Origin: a virus
Length of the DNA: 35,120 bases
IMG/VR virus record: IMGVR_UViG_3300009553_000054
Location: 1 to 35,120 of that record
Direction: 5' to 3' (one strand)
Shown here piece after piece: positions 16,970-25,674 of the stretch. Every line of letters begins with the position of its first letter. Position 1 is the stretch's first letter. The notes beneath the pieces were generated by a model that saw nothing but the letters and a program-made list of their open reading frames with translations, was not told where the DNA came from and did not search any database. The position numbers and the translations under genes are program-made.

Positions 16970-18607
16970 ATGGCTCGATCTCGGATCTTGGTCCCGCGTC
17001 TGCCGACCCCGAAGCCAGGGGTCGGTGCGTCGATTGACTGGTCGCATCCACTCGCCGCACAACTCTGCTTTGCGGCCTTGCTGAACGAATGGGGGGCGAC
17101 GCAATGCCAGAACCTCGTGGGGCAGACGCGCGGCGACTTCTCCGGCAGCACCAAACCCTCGTGGATCGGCGGCCAGCGTGCGGGCCTGAATTTTCCGGGC
17201 GGCGCGAACACGGTGGGCTATCTGTCCTACGGGGCGGAGACCTGGGCCACGGACCTGGGGCGGAGCACCAGTAATCCGGCCACCTACGCCTTCCGCATCT
17301 ACCGTGCGGATAGCACCGACGGCGTCGTGATCGGCCGCAACGACGGCAACACCATCTCGCCGGGATGGCAAATCTCCGTGTTCGCAACTTCGATGCTATT
17401 CACTCATGAGCAGTCCACTTCGAATCGTCAGACATCCTGCGCCGGCCTCGTGAATAGTAGTTGGCAGACCGTCGTGATTGTCGATGACGGCAGTCTCGTT
17501 TCCGCAAATGTTCAAATCTATCTTGACGGCATCAAGGTCGCGCATTCTGTTGACCAAGATGGCATCGGGACCTCGGGCTCCGACGCGGCGGAGACCCTGT
17601 ATGTCGGCCGGGGCAACGCCAATTACGGCCTCGGGAATAACGGGTTTTTCGGCACGATTGATTGGGTCTACCTCTGGAAGCGGATGCTCACGCCGGGCGA
17701 AGTTCGCAGCCTCACACGGGATCCGTACCAACTGTTCCGCGATTCGGCGGCGCTGTTTACCGGGAGATTCGTCGAACCCGCCGCCACCCTGGCCGTCCTG
17801 AACGACCTCCAGCGTGCGGCCCCTGCCGCCGGGGCCAACGTCACGCTGACGCCGAGCGGCACCGCGTGGACGAGTTCGGCGTGGGTCGAGTTGATTGCCG
17901 CAGTGGGCGCCGACAGCATCCTGACCGGCTTGGTGGTGTCGACCGCGTGGGGGAATAGCTCCGTCGTCGATAACCACTGGGAAATCGACGTGGCGACTGG
18001 GGCGGCGGCGTCGGAAGTCGTGATCGCCACCTTCAAGGGCCGGATTCGCGGCATCTTTAGCGATGTCCAGGACAGCACGCAATGGATTCCCACCGTCCTC
18101 GGCATTGACGCGATCGCCAATGGGGCGCGGCTCTCGGCGCGCATTCGCACCGGCTCGACCGACACCACCGTCTGGACGTGCGCCGCGACCTATATCCACA
18201 AACCGTTGTCGGGGACCATCCTGACCACGGCTCAGCCCTTGATCGCGCTGCCCGCCGCCGCCGCCGCCGTGTCCGTCACGGCCAGCGGGACGCCGTGGGC
18301 GAACGGTGCGTGGGTGGAACTCCGGGCGGCCAGCGGCGCGGCCCTCGTCCTGACCGGCATCGTGTTGAGTGCGGACACGTCGGGTGAGTGTGAATTCGAT
18401 CTCGGCACCGGAGGCAGCGGATCCGAGACGGTGATCACGACGGTGCGGATCGTCGCCGAGGGGGCGTCCACGTATTTCGGCACGTACCCGCTCTCCGTCC
18501 CGCTGGACAACATCGCCGCGTCCACGCGCATCGCCGCCCGCCTCCGACACGCCACGGCGTCCGCCGGGGGGATGGTGGCGCTCATGGGCTTCGAGAAACC
18601 CCTATGA
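16970..18607 (+). CDS. LamG-like tail protein with two C-terminal repeat modules
   Basis: The product is 545 residues from ATG 16970. Residues about 60-265 form a laminin G-like domain: TYAFRIYR, VVIGRNDG, QTVVIVDDG, VQIYLDGIKVAH, TLYVGRGN, FFGTIDWVYLWKRMLTPGEV. The last block is the classical end of a LamG domain ('G-x-I-D-x-v-x-i-y-x-r-x-L-s-x-x-E-i'). Two modules of about 130-145 residues follow, each with 'a-W-t-n-s-a-W-V-E-L' near the start and ending in 'R-I-a-a-R-l-R'. The next gene begins with two more copies. Part of the LamG sequence (17401-17580) is clearly lower in GC than its surroundings. Likely receptor-binding. Confidence 0.6.
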   Translation: MARSRILVPRLPTPKPGVGASIDWSHPLAAQLCFAALLNEWGATQCQNLVGQTRGDFSGSTKPSWIGGQRAGLNFPGGANTVGYLSYGAETWATDLGRSTSNPATYAFRIYRADSTDGVVIGRNDGNTISPGWQISVFATSMLFTHEQSTSNRQTSCAGLVNSSWQTVVIVDDGSLVSANVQIYLDGIKVAHSVDQDGIGTSGSDAAETLYVGRGNANYGLGNNGFFGTIDWVYLWKRMLTPGEVRSLTRDPYQLFRDSAALFTGRFVEPAATLAVLNDLQRAAPAAGANVTLTPSGTAWTSSAWVELIAAVGADSILTGLVVSTAWGNSSVVDNHWEIDVATGAAASEVVIATFKGRIRGIFSDVQDSTQWIPTVLGIDAIANGARLSARIRTGSTDTTVWTCAATYIHKPLSGTILTTAQPLIALPAAAAAVSVTASGTPWANGAWVELRAASGAALVLTGIVLSADTSGECEFDLGTGGSGSETVITTVRIVAEGASTYFGTYPLSVPLDNIAASTRIAARLRHATASAGGMVALMGFEKPL

Positions 18608-19400
18608 GTATGCTGACGGCGACCCCCCTCCGATCCGCCCCGTCCGCGGCCGCCGCGCCGACGGTCGCCGACGCGGCGTCGGTGTGGGCCAATACCGCGT
18701 GGGTCGAACTGATTGCCTCGACGAGCGGCGTGACCGCGCTGGCGGGCATCACGCTGTACGTCGTGTCGGGCGGGAGTTTCTCGGGTCTCGATCTCGAAGT
18801 CGACGTGGGGGTCGGCGGCGTCGGCGCGGAGGTGCGCGCCGCCACCATCCGCTTACGCATGGAGAACAGCGGGACCGGGACCTACAAGGCGTTCCTGTTG
18901 CCGATCCCGGTGGGCGGCATCGCGGCGGCGTCCCGGATCGCCTTTCGGATTCGCAACAGTGCGGCGGTCGCGCGGGTGTGGAGTTGCGGCCTGCTCTATT
19001 ACCACGACCTCGCGTCGGACCAGCAGACCACCGAACCCCTGCTGTGCGTTCCGGCCGCCGCCACCGGGGTCACCCTGACGCCGAACGCCTCCGCCTGGAC
19101 GAATTCGAGTTGGGTCGAAGTGACCGCGGGGCTGGCCAGTCCGATTCATGTGGTCGGCGTGGTGATGAAGGCGGCGTGGGCGGTCGACTATGAGTTGGAC
19201 ATCGGCACGGGCGGCGCCGGTTCGGAGACGGTCATCACGACCCTCCGCGACACGTTCTTCATCGCATCCGCCGGGCGCCAGAACTGGCACCTACTGCCGG
19301 GCCCGTTTCCGCTCGCCACCTCGACGCGCATCGCCGTGCGGCTGCGCAAGGCGGGGACGTCGGTGACCACCGCGCCGGTGACGCTGCTCTACTACACGCG
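17815..19400 (+). repeat. four tandem protein modules across two genes
   Basis: Four copies of one beta-rich module start near 17815, 18244, 18625 and 19045. Their shared 'W-x-x-x-x-W-V-E-L/V' blocks read WTSSAWVEL, WANGAWVEL, WANTAWVEL and WTNSSWVEV. Three copies also share an 'E-x-D-x-x-t/v-G-x-x-x-S/A-E-v' block. Copies one and two end the gene at 16970, and copies three and four open the gene at 18604. Spacing is about 390-430 bases. Confidence 0.65.
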
Positions 19401-22110
19401 CGTCGCCGACCTCGATGTTGCGGGCGCGACCCTGTCCAGCGCGAGTGCCCTGTCTGCGCCGACCGTCCGCGACTACGAGAGCGTGACGGGCGCCTTCCGC
19501 AGCAGCGCCGCGGCCCTGACCGCCCCGACCGTCACGCCCGGCGCCGTCACGAACCTGGGCGCGACCATCGCCAGCGGTGCCGTCCTCCGGCCGCCCGTCG
19601 TCAATCGCGACGTCGTCCTCCTGGCCAATACGATCACGGCGACGATCAGTGCGGGGGCGGTGCTGCGTGCCCCGCGCCGCGTCTACGACCCGGCCGCGCC
19701 GACGCACCTGGCGCTCGACCCGGACATCTGGTGCGAGCTCCGCCTCGCGCAGTTCCCGGCCGACCTTGAGACGCTCGTCTATCGCTTTGCCTTCACCCCG
19801 CTCGCCGATACCACGTACAAGGAAGGCCGCCTGATCTCGGTCGGCCCGTGCAGCCGGACGATGAGTGACATCGACGGCAACTTTACGCCGGGCAAGACCA
19901 TCATCGTGCTCGATGACAGCGACGGCGCGCTCCGCAGCTTGCTGGCCCAAGACACCGGCACCGAATACTTCGTCAATCGCGAGGCGGTGATCTATCTCTT
20001 GTCCGCGGCCGGGCGCGCGGCCGGTCTCACGCCGCGCTCCCTCTTCCGCGGCTGGATCAGCGACGTGCAGGCGCTGAAGGGGCGGCGCGTGCAGATCGAG
20101 ATCACCGATGTCGTCGCCGCGCAATTCTCCGGCTTCAATCTCGACAAGACGTTCCCGTCGGTGACGCTCCAAGCCCTCTCGCCGATCACGCCGGACGCGC
20201 TCAAGAATCAGGTCCTGCCGATCTATGTCGGCGAGCACTCCGACAAAGGCGCGCGCGGGCCCGGCGAGCCCGATCCCCACCATGACACCAACGGCCTGTC
20301 CGCCGAGAAAGGCCTCGTGCCGGTCTTCGACCTCGGGGACTGGCCGCTCGACGGCTCCTCCAGCGTCAGCACCGTGCTGCGCGCGCCGACCAACCTGGTC
20401 GCGACGCGGATCGGGGATGTGCCGCCGGTCAAGACCTTGGCGACCGTCGTCGCCGAATTGCAGGCGTCCGTCACCGCGTTGACGACGGCGGCGGATTGGG
20501 GGTCCATCATCGGGTTCGCGGACGCGGACGCGCTTGAGGCGCTCGGCACCGTGCCGGACACCTATGTCGCGCTCGCGCAGGTCATCGGCTACGGCGACCT
20601 CGAGGCGCTGCTCGGCGGGTCCTCGCAGTACACCTACGCGGTCTCCGCGATTACCGCCACCGGCGAAACCCGGATCTGCGAGCCGGTGACCGTGGTCGGG
20701 CCGCGCGTCTTGGATTCCGCGCACTGCATCCGGCTCACGTGGACCCATGCCGATGCCGCCGCCGAAGCCGCCACCGTCGCGTTTCGCATCTGCGGGCGCG
20801 CGTACAAGCCGGAGGACGAACTGCCCACCACGTGGCTGACGGCCCTCAACAACCGCGGCACGTGGGTGGACCCGGAAACGACCTACGACGACGATGGCCG
20901 CGATGCCGAGAAGCCGGCACCCGGCGGCGCCTTCCACACCGCCAACGCCGATCCCAATATGTGGGGGCTGATGGCGATCTGCCTCGGCTACGGCTACGAC
21001 CTGATCGACATCTTCGCGTCGAATTTGTCGCAGTACCACGAGCCGAAACGGATCGCGTTGCCGTCCTCGGCGCACGGCACGGAAGTCGTGACGTGGACCG
21101 ATCCGCACTGGCCGCACCCGGACCCGTGGATCGAAATGAACGGCATTCGGTTCACCGGCTTCTATCTGCGCGGCCACCGCTTGGCGGCCCATCGGGACGG
21201 CACCGTGACGGTCGCGGTCAATCTCTGCGGCCCGCACGACACCGCCAGCCCGCCGCGCCTGATTGACCAGGCGTATCGCCAATTGCTCTTTGTCCTCAAC
21301 GAGCACGTCGCCAAGAATCACGGCACCGGGTATCGCGCCGGCGCCTACTGGCCGCTCGAGACCTACGACAACGGCGACGCCTTGTTCCAGACCTCGCAAT
21401 TCGAAGCCTGCCAGGCGACGACGGTCGGGTGGGTCGGCGGCCTCGGCCATCTCGGCGCGATTGCGATCACCGAGCCGACCACGGTGCGCGAATTCCTGCG
21501 ACGCTTCTGCCGGACGTTCGGCTGCCACCTCACGACCAATCATCACGGCCAAGTGTTCCCGTTGCTGATCGACCCCGGCGTCCTGCCGACGAGCGGCCGC
21601 GCCCTGCGGGAGCACATCGAGATCCTCGACATCAACGACGCCGTGTTGGCGCACACCGAAGTCCTCAATCGCATCGTCGCGCAATTTCACTGGGATAGCG
21701 ACGGGCAGAAGTTCCGCGTCGAGAACCAGCTCACCGAGGATCTCGTCTCGATTGCCGCGCACGCGCCGGGGGCCGTCGTCGGGAGCCTGGATCGGCGCGG
21801 GCTCCGCAAGGAGGAGCGCGAGCAGCACTACACCAACGATGCGACGACGGCGGCGGATGTGACCGCGAAGGTCCTGGCCCGCCGCTTCCGCCGCCCGCGC
21901 TACGTCACCGTCACCGTGAACCTGATGGGCCTCGACTACGACATCGGCAGCGTCGTCTTCCTGACGCACTCCGACGGGTTGGGCGTGGACGGCGATGTCG
22001 CCGTGCCGATGTTGGTGATCGAACAGACGGTCGATGCCACGCCGCCCGCCTCCGTGACGCTGCGGTTGCAAGACCTGCGCACGATGATTCAGCGCCTCGA
22101 AATCGAGTAA
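18604..22110 (+). CDS. baseplate/tail-tip hub protein
   Basis: The product is 1,168 residues; ATG 18604 overlaps the previous stop (ATGA). Residues 10-270 are two of the shared repeat modules, and 270-365 is an alanine/valine-rich connector. From about 372 the hub-like part begins: DPDIWCELRLAQFP, SVGPCSRTMSDIDG, SLFRGWISDVQALKGRRVQI and FTDVV-type strands, then VLPIYVGEHSD. A fibronectin III-like stretch lies around 675-740 (YTYAVSAITATGETRI). The end has ARRFRRPRYVTVTVNLMGLD and LVIEQTVD, as in tail hubs whose last domain rebuilds a phage T4 gp27-like ring. It would close the tail tip and carry the fibres. Confidence 0.65.
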   Translation: MSMLTATPLRSAPSAAAAPTVADAASVWANTAWVELIASTSGVTALAGITLYVVSGGSFSGLDLEVDVGVGGVGAEVRAATIRLRMENSGTGTYKAFLLPIPVGGIAAASRIAFRIRNSAAVARVWSCGLLYYHDLASDQQTTEPLLCVPAAATGVTLTPNASAWTNSSWVEVTAGLASPIHVVGVVMKAAWAVDYELDIGTGGAGSETVITTLRDTFFIASAGRQNWHLLPGPFPLATSTRIAVRLRKAGTSVTTAPVTLLYYTRVADLDVAGATLSSASALSAPTVRDYESVTGAFRSSAAALTAPTVTPGAVTNLGATIASGAVLRPPVVNRDVVLLANTITATISAGAVLRAPRRVYDPAAPTHLALDPDIWCELRLAQFPADLETLVYRFAFTPLADTTYKEGRLISVGPCSRTMSDIDGNFTPGKTIIVLDDSDGALRSLLAQDTGTEYFVNREAVIYLLSAAGRAAGLTPRSLFRGWISDVQALKGRRVQIEITDVVAAQFSGFNLDKTFPSVTLQALSPITPDALKNQVLPIYVGEHSDKGARGPGEPDPHHDTNGLSAEKGLVPVFDLGDWPLDGSSSVSTVLRAPTNLVATRIGDVPPVKTLATVVAELQASVTALTTAADWGSIIGFADADALEALGTVPDTYVALAQVIGYGDLEALLGGSSQYTYAVSAITATGETRICEPVTVVGPRVLDSAHCIRLTWTHADAAAEAATVAFRICGRAYKPEDELPTTWLTALNNRGTWVDPETTYDDDGRDAEKPAPGGAFHTANADPNMWGLMAICLGYGYDLIDIFASNLSQYHEPKRIALPSSAHGTEVVTWTDPHWPHPDPWIEMNGIRFTGFYLRGHRLAAHRDGTVTVAVNLCGPHDTASPPRLIDQAYRQLLFVLNEHVAKNHGTGYRAGAYWPLETYDNGDALFQTSQFEACQATTVGWVGGLGHLGAIAITEPTTVREFLRRFCRTFGCHLTTNHHGQVFPLLIDPGVLPTSGRALREHIEILDINDAVLAHTEVLNRIVAQFHWDSDGQKFRVENQLTEDLVSIAAHAPGAVVGSLDRRGLRKEEREQHYTNDATTAADVTAKVLARRFRRPRYVTVTVNLMGLDYDIGSVVFLTHSDGLGVDGDVAVPMLVIEQTVDATPPASVTLRLQDLRTMIQRLEIE

Positions 22111-22114
22111 ACCG

Positions 22115-22134
22115 GGTGTGCGAAACAGCACACC
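22115..22134 (+). terminator. hairpin after the tail-hub gene (weak terminator candidate)
   Basis: GGTGTGC at 22115-22121 pairs perfectly with GCACACC at 22128-22134 around a six-base loop (GAAACA), five bases after the hub stop codon. No T-run follows, so it is not a classical intrinsic terminator. It may mark an RNA processing or attenuation point before the next module. The rest of the 92-base gap shows only the ribosome binding site AAAGGAG of the next gene. Confidence 0.35.
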
Positions 22135-22202
22135 GTGGTGCCGCCGCAACCGACTAGGCTTATCGCAATTCGCCTACGCCTGCGCGAAAGGAGAACCCCC
22201 GC

Positions 22203-22841
22203 GTGCCGAGTGACGCCAGTTGGACGCAGATTCTCCTGTTCTTGACGACCGTGGCCGGCTTCGTCTACACGGCGTGGCGCGAGAGTCGCACCCGGCGCTG
22301 GGCGACCGAGGACCGGATCGCCAACACCTTGGAGATCGTCACCAAGGCGAAGGCGGAAGCGGAAGCCACGCGGATCAAGACCGAAGCGGTCGCCGAAGCC
22401 TTGCGCGTCGAGGGCGTGCGGGTCGCCGCGCAACTGCGCGAGGAGGCGCGGATTGCCGCCGAAGTGCTGCGCGTCCAGACCGCGACCAACGCCGCCGACA
22501 TCAAGCGACACGGCGTGATCGAAGCCGCCCGCATCCGAGAGACGCAGCAGCAGGCCGCCGACGCCATGATGCTCAAGATCGAGGAAACCAAGGACGCGGC
22601 CAACGAAGCCTACAAAGAGGCGAACCACGTCAACCGGAAGATCGAGAACCTGAATGACCGGCTCGTCGCCCAGAGCGAAAAACAGGACGGCCTGAGCGCC
22701 GAGGCCGCCACGACGATCGAGCACATCGACCAGCGCGGCGCGGCGCTCGCCTCGCAAGGCGCCGACACCAACATTCGCGTGCGCGCGATCGAGCAACAGA
22801 CCGGCGCGACGACCGCAGCGCCGCCGAAGCCCAAGAAGTAG
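22203..22841 (+). CDS. membrane-anchored coiled-coil protein
   Basis: The product is 212 residues from GTG 22203, preceded by AAAGGAG eight bases upstream. One hydrophobic segment (ILLFLTTVAGFVYTAW, about 9-24) is followed by an arginine-rich stretch and then about 150 residues of uninterrupted predicted coiled coil rich in A, E, K and R. The end is proline-lysine rich. The topology would put the coiled coil on one side of the inner membrane. Its place after the tail genes suggests a lysis accessory (spanin- or holin-like) or superinfection role. There is no sequence match I can name, so function is open. Confidence 0.55.
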   Translation: MPSDASWTQILLFLTTVAGFVYTAWRESRTRRWATEDRIANTLEIVTKAKAEAEATRIKTEAVAEALRVEGVRVAAQLREEARIAAEVLRVQTATNAADIKRHGVIEAARIRETQQQAADAMMLKIEETKDAANEAYKEANHVNRKIENLNDRLVAQSEKQDGLSAEAATTIEHIDQRGAALASQGADTNIRVRAIEQQTGATTAAPPKPKK

Positions 22842-22848
22842 GAGCCTC

Positions 22849-23349
22849 ATGAAAGTCGCCTTCCGCGATCACCGCGGCAAATACGGCACCACGTGGGACG
22901 GGCCGACACTCGTCTTCAACCGCGACGCCATCGGCCTCGGCGAAACCTTCGAGATGGTCGTGCTCGAGGGCGGGGGGGTCGTGGTGACGCCGCCCGGTCC
23001 GCCGACGCCGCCGCCCCCGGCACCCGGCCCCACGCCCGAGCCGTCCGCCCGCTACGTGGCCGCCGTGAAGGCCCAGCTCGAAGCCGAGGGCGTCAATTTG
23101 AGCGGGGCGTGCGGCGCCTTCGCGATCACCAAGCGCGTCGCGTGGGGGCTGCGGAGCTTCGGCGTGGGCCTGGTGGCGAAGCCGGGCGGCAACCAGTGCG
23201 AGGGATACAGCACCGACTACATCTGCTTCCAGAACGGCGATGGCGTTGATCTGCTCGGGGACGCGGGTGGCCAGAACACGCCGCAGTGGGCCGACAAGCC
23301 CGGCGAATTCACGGGCGAGAACCGCTGGCGCGCCCCGCTGCCGCAGTGA
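22849..23349 (+). CDS. conserved phage protein with proline-rich linker
   Basis: The product is 166 residues from ATG 22849. A small N-terminal domain (1-45) is joined by a proline linker (about 47-65) to a C-terminal domain with ACGAFAITKRVAWGLRSFGV, NQCEGYSTDYICF and DLLGDAGGQNTPQW. Proteins with this C-terminal pattern occur in many phages, sometimes fused to other tail or lysis domains, but I know of no established function. One cysteine and several aspartates are conserved-looking; a histidine for a cysteine-peptidase triad is not obvious. The domain layout suggests attachment of the C-terminal part to another protein or surface. Confidence 0.55.
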   Translation: MKVAFRDHRGKYGTTWDGPTLVFNRDAIGLGETFEMVVLEGGGVVVTPPGPPTPPPPAPGPTPEPSARYVAAVKAQLEAEGVNLSGACGAFAITKRVAWGLRSFGVGLVAKPGGNQCEGYSTDYICFQNGDGVDLLGDAGGQNTPQWADKPGEFTGENRWRAPLPQ

Positions 23350-23370
23350 CCACGCACCGGAGGAACGCTG

Positions 23371-23466
23371 ATGGATCTCCCCGTCCTGATCCGCACCGAT
23401 CGCGGCGTCCTGGCCTTCTGGCCCAACGGCTGTATCAGTTATCGCGACACCCCGAGGCCCGCATGA
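23371..23466 (+). CDS. 31-residue small protein
   Basis: ATG 23371 follows a good binding site (GGAGGAA, 23359-23365), and the stop overlaps the next start (ATGA at 23463-23466). Both signs support translation. The product has DLPVLIRTDRGVLAFWPNG near its start, a small beta-hairpin-like sequence with one cysteine. No family is recognised. Confidence 0.5.
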   Translation: MDLPVLIRTDRGVLAFWPNGCISYRDTPRPA

Positions 23467-23957
23467 GGGCCGCCCTCGTCGCCGTCGTGATCTGTATGGG
23501 GGCGATACCGATCAGCGCCCAGGAACCGGTGCGGCGCGTCCCGGATGCCGTCACCTGGCTGACGGCCTCGGCCAATCCGATCGTCGCCGTGATCCTCGCT
23601 GCGCGCTCCGACGCGCCGCGGTGCCGCCTGACGCAACTGGGGATCTCCGGCGGCATCACCACGACGGTCGGGCTGCTCGCGCAGCACTACGTCACGTCGC
23701 CACGGCCCTGCGTCGGGTCGCCCGGGTGCAGCGGCAATGGCGCGCCCTCGCTGCACACCGCGTGGGGCGTGCTCGGCATCTCGCGCGGCGTCCATTCCGG
23801 CTTGGGCATCACCTTCAGCGTCGCCATGGCGGTCGGCACCGCCGGCGGGCGCGTCGATGCGAGGCGCCACACGCCGCGGCAGGTGCTCGAGGGGCTGGTT
23901 CTCGGGAGCGCGGCGGAATGGGCGGGGCAGCGGCTGCTCCGGTGTGACACGCCATGA
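23463..23957 (+). CDS. secreted PAP2-like phosphatase homologue
   Basis: The product is 164 residues from ATG 23463 (ATGA overlap). The first 20 residues are a signal peptide ending AIPISAQE. The three motifs of type 2 phosphatidic acid phosphatases follow in order: RP at 81-82 (family K-x6-R-P, but residue 74 is Q, not K), PSLH at 95-98 (family P-S-G-H), and GRVDARRHTPRQ at 129-140 (family S-R-x5-H-x3-D, with G for S and Q for D). The catalytic histidines and arginines are kept while two or three supporting residues are changed. It may dephosphorylate a lipid such as undecaprenyl pyrophosphate, or may have lost activity. Such a gene is unexpected in a phage late region. Confidence 0.6.
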   Translation: MRAALVAVVICMGAIPISAQEPVRRVPDAVTWLTASANPIVAVILAARSDAPRCRLTQLGISGGITTTVGLLAQHYVTSPRPCVGSPGCSGNGAPSLHTAWGVLGISRGVHSGLGITFSVAMAVGTAGGRVDARRHTPRQVLEGLVLGSAAEWAGQRLLRCDTP

Positions 23958-25495
23958 CCTATAAACTGACGCTCGTCGCCCTGCTCCTCGTCGCCTCGCG
24001 CGTCTCGCCGGCCGCCAGCGGGCTCTGCGGGATGCAGCTCAATCAAGCCGCCGTCGTCTTCTGCGAGACCTTCGACACGCCGCAGCCAGACCGCACGTCG
24101 CGCACCGGCGACCTCGACGAGAACGTCTGGGGCGTCTCGCGCGCCGTCGGCCAGCAGAACGGCCCGAACCCGTGGCCGACGTCGAAGCACGGCGGCTGCG
24201 ACCTGATGACGACCGTCGTGCCGCCGAACGACGTCCGCATCTGCAACGGACGGCTCGTGAACGTCGTGAACGACGCGCACAACGTCATCGTGCTGGCCAT
24301 GTACCCGAAGCAGCCCTTCGATTGGGCGAACCGCACCGGCACGGTGAGCTTCGACGTGACCAACGATACGCAGGGGACGCACGGCGCGTGGCCCGAGTTC
24401 TGGATCACCGACCTGCCGATCCCCGCGCCGTTTGCGCACTTCGGCTCGTGGATCGCGAACCCGCGCCACGGGTTCGGCCTTCGCTTCGCGACCGCGGCGA
24501 AGCCCGGCGACGTCGGGTACTGCGACTACACGCCGCCGTTCGACTCGTGGCGGTTCACCGTCGACAGCGCGATCGTCATCCGCGATTACGTCTATGAGGA
24601 CACGGCGGCCGGGGACCTCGGCTCGACCGCGTCGACCCCGCCGCTCACGGTGACGCCGCTCGCGTGCGTCAAGCAGACCGCGACGCGGCAGGCGTGGGGC
24701 GACCCGCTCGGGCCGCTCAACCACATCGAGATCCGCATCGCGGCGAACCTGATCGAGGTCTGGGCGTCCGACGCCGGGTCGACCGTGCTGCGACACATCG
24801 CCGACGTCACCAACGCGCGGCTGCCGTTGACGCGGGGCCTGGTGTGGCTCGAAGACGCCCACTACAACGCGAGCAAGGGCATCTGTCCGCAGGAAGACGG
24901 CACGGGCGGCAACCTGCCCGCCTGTCAAGACGACCATGCCTTCGGCTGGGACAACCTCGCCTTTGACGGCCCGTTCGTGTATCGCGACTTCAGCTACGAC
25001 GCGCTGGATGCGGCAGGGGTCGGCCCGACGCTCGGCGACGGCAGCGCCTCGACGCTGCTCGGCCAAGACTCACCCGCCAACGGCGCCAGCGCGTGGAGTG
25101 TCTTGGCGATGCCGGCGAACCCGCAGGCCGCTGCGGTGCGCGTGCTGTTCAACGCGTTCGTCTCCACGGTGCCGTCGATCCTGACCGTCACGGTCAACGG
25201 GCACGCGCACGTGCAGGCGTGGCCGTATCCCAACACGCCGTCGGGCCCGTTCGCGGGGCCGCAGGGCGGCACGTGGCGCACCGACGCGCTCACGATCCCG
25301 ATCACCGACCTCGTTGCCGGGACGAACGTCGTCACCATCGGCGCCGATCAGGGGATCACGATCGCGAACGTCAACATCGTGCTCGTCGACGTGCCAGGCG
25401 GCGTGCCGGTGCTGCCGAACTCGAACGACGCGTACCCAGGCACCACGCCGCCGCCGATCGTGCGGCCGGCGACGAACGTGCGGATCGTCCCATGA
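23954..25495 (+). CDS. secreted ConA/LamG-like protein
   Basis: The product is 513 residues from ATG 23954 (ATGA overlap). MTYKLTLVALLLVASRVSPA is a signal peptide. Residues about 30-350 look like a concanavalin-like jelly roll: VVFCETFDTP, DENVWGVSR, GTVSFDVTND, AWPEFWITDLP, IEIRIAANLIEVWASDAG, RGLVWLEDAHYN, WDNLAFDGPF. A second beta domain occupies 360-490. The E-x-D-x-x-E catalytic motif of GH16 glucanases is not seen, so sugar binding is likelier than cleavage. Eight or more cysteines suit an extracytoplasmic protein. It may change the lysogen surface or serve in lysis. Confidence 0.5.
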   Translation: MTYKLTLVALLLVASRVSPAASGLCGMQLNQAAVVFCETFDTPQPDRTSRTGDLDENVWGVSRAVGQQNGPNPWPTSKHGGCDLMTTVVPPNDVRICNGRLVNVVNDAHNVIVLAMYPKQPFDWANRTGTVSFDVTNDTQGTHGAWPEFWITDLPIPAPFAHFGSWIANPRHGFGLRFATAAKPGDVGYCDYTPPFDSWRFTVDSAIVIRDYVYEDTAAGDLGSTASTPPLTVTPLACVKQTATRQAWGDPLGPLNHIEIRIAANLIEVWASDAGSTVLRHIADVTNARLPLTRGLVWLEDAHYNASKGICPQEDGTGGNLPACQDDHAFGWDNLAFDGPFVYRDFSYDALDAAGVGPTLGDGSASTLLGQDSPANGASAWSVLAMPANPQAAAVRVLFNAFVSTVPSILTVTVNGHAHVQAWPYPNTPSGPFAGPQGGTWRTDALTIPITDLVAGTNVVTIGADQGITIANVNIVLVDVPGGVPVLPNSNDAYPGTTPPPIVRPATNVRIVP

Positions 25496-25674
25496 ACGCC
25501 GAAAGCATGTGGACCTCGGCGGGCCTCGCCAGAGAGCTCGCCTTCATTCGGACGATTCTCGAATTACAGGTCAGCGTCGCGCAGCGCCTGGGCCGCTTCC
25601 CCTCGCCGGCCGAACTGCAACACGCCTATCATGAGGCGAACCCCGGCCCGGACCGGGGCGTGCCGCCGACATGA
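25492..25674 (+). CDS. 60-residue small helical protein
   Basis: ATG 25492 overlaps the previous stop (ATGA), and its own stop overlaps the next start. It contains LARELAFIRTILELQVSVAQ, a helix of heptad character, then RFPSPAELQHAYHEANPG. No family is recognised. Coupling on both sides supports expression. Confidence 0.5.
   Translation: MNAESMWTSAGLARELAFIRTILELQVSVAQRLGRFPSPAELQHAYHEANPGPDRGVPPT

Noticed and set aside
16970-18607. Target gene of a diversity-generating retroelement
   Set aside because: The low-GC patch is not at the C-terminus, no template repeat is seen, and there is no reverse transcriptase gene in the window.
19291-22149. Minus-strand open frame of 952 codons opposite the hub gene
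   Set aside because: High GC with strong third-position bias leaves long antisense frames open. The sequence is R/D/G/V-rich shadow with no domain, and the plus frame has clear protein features.
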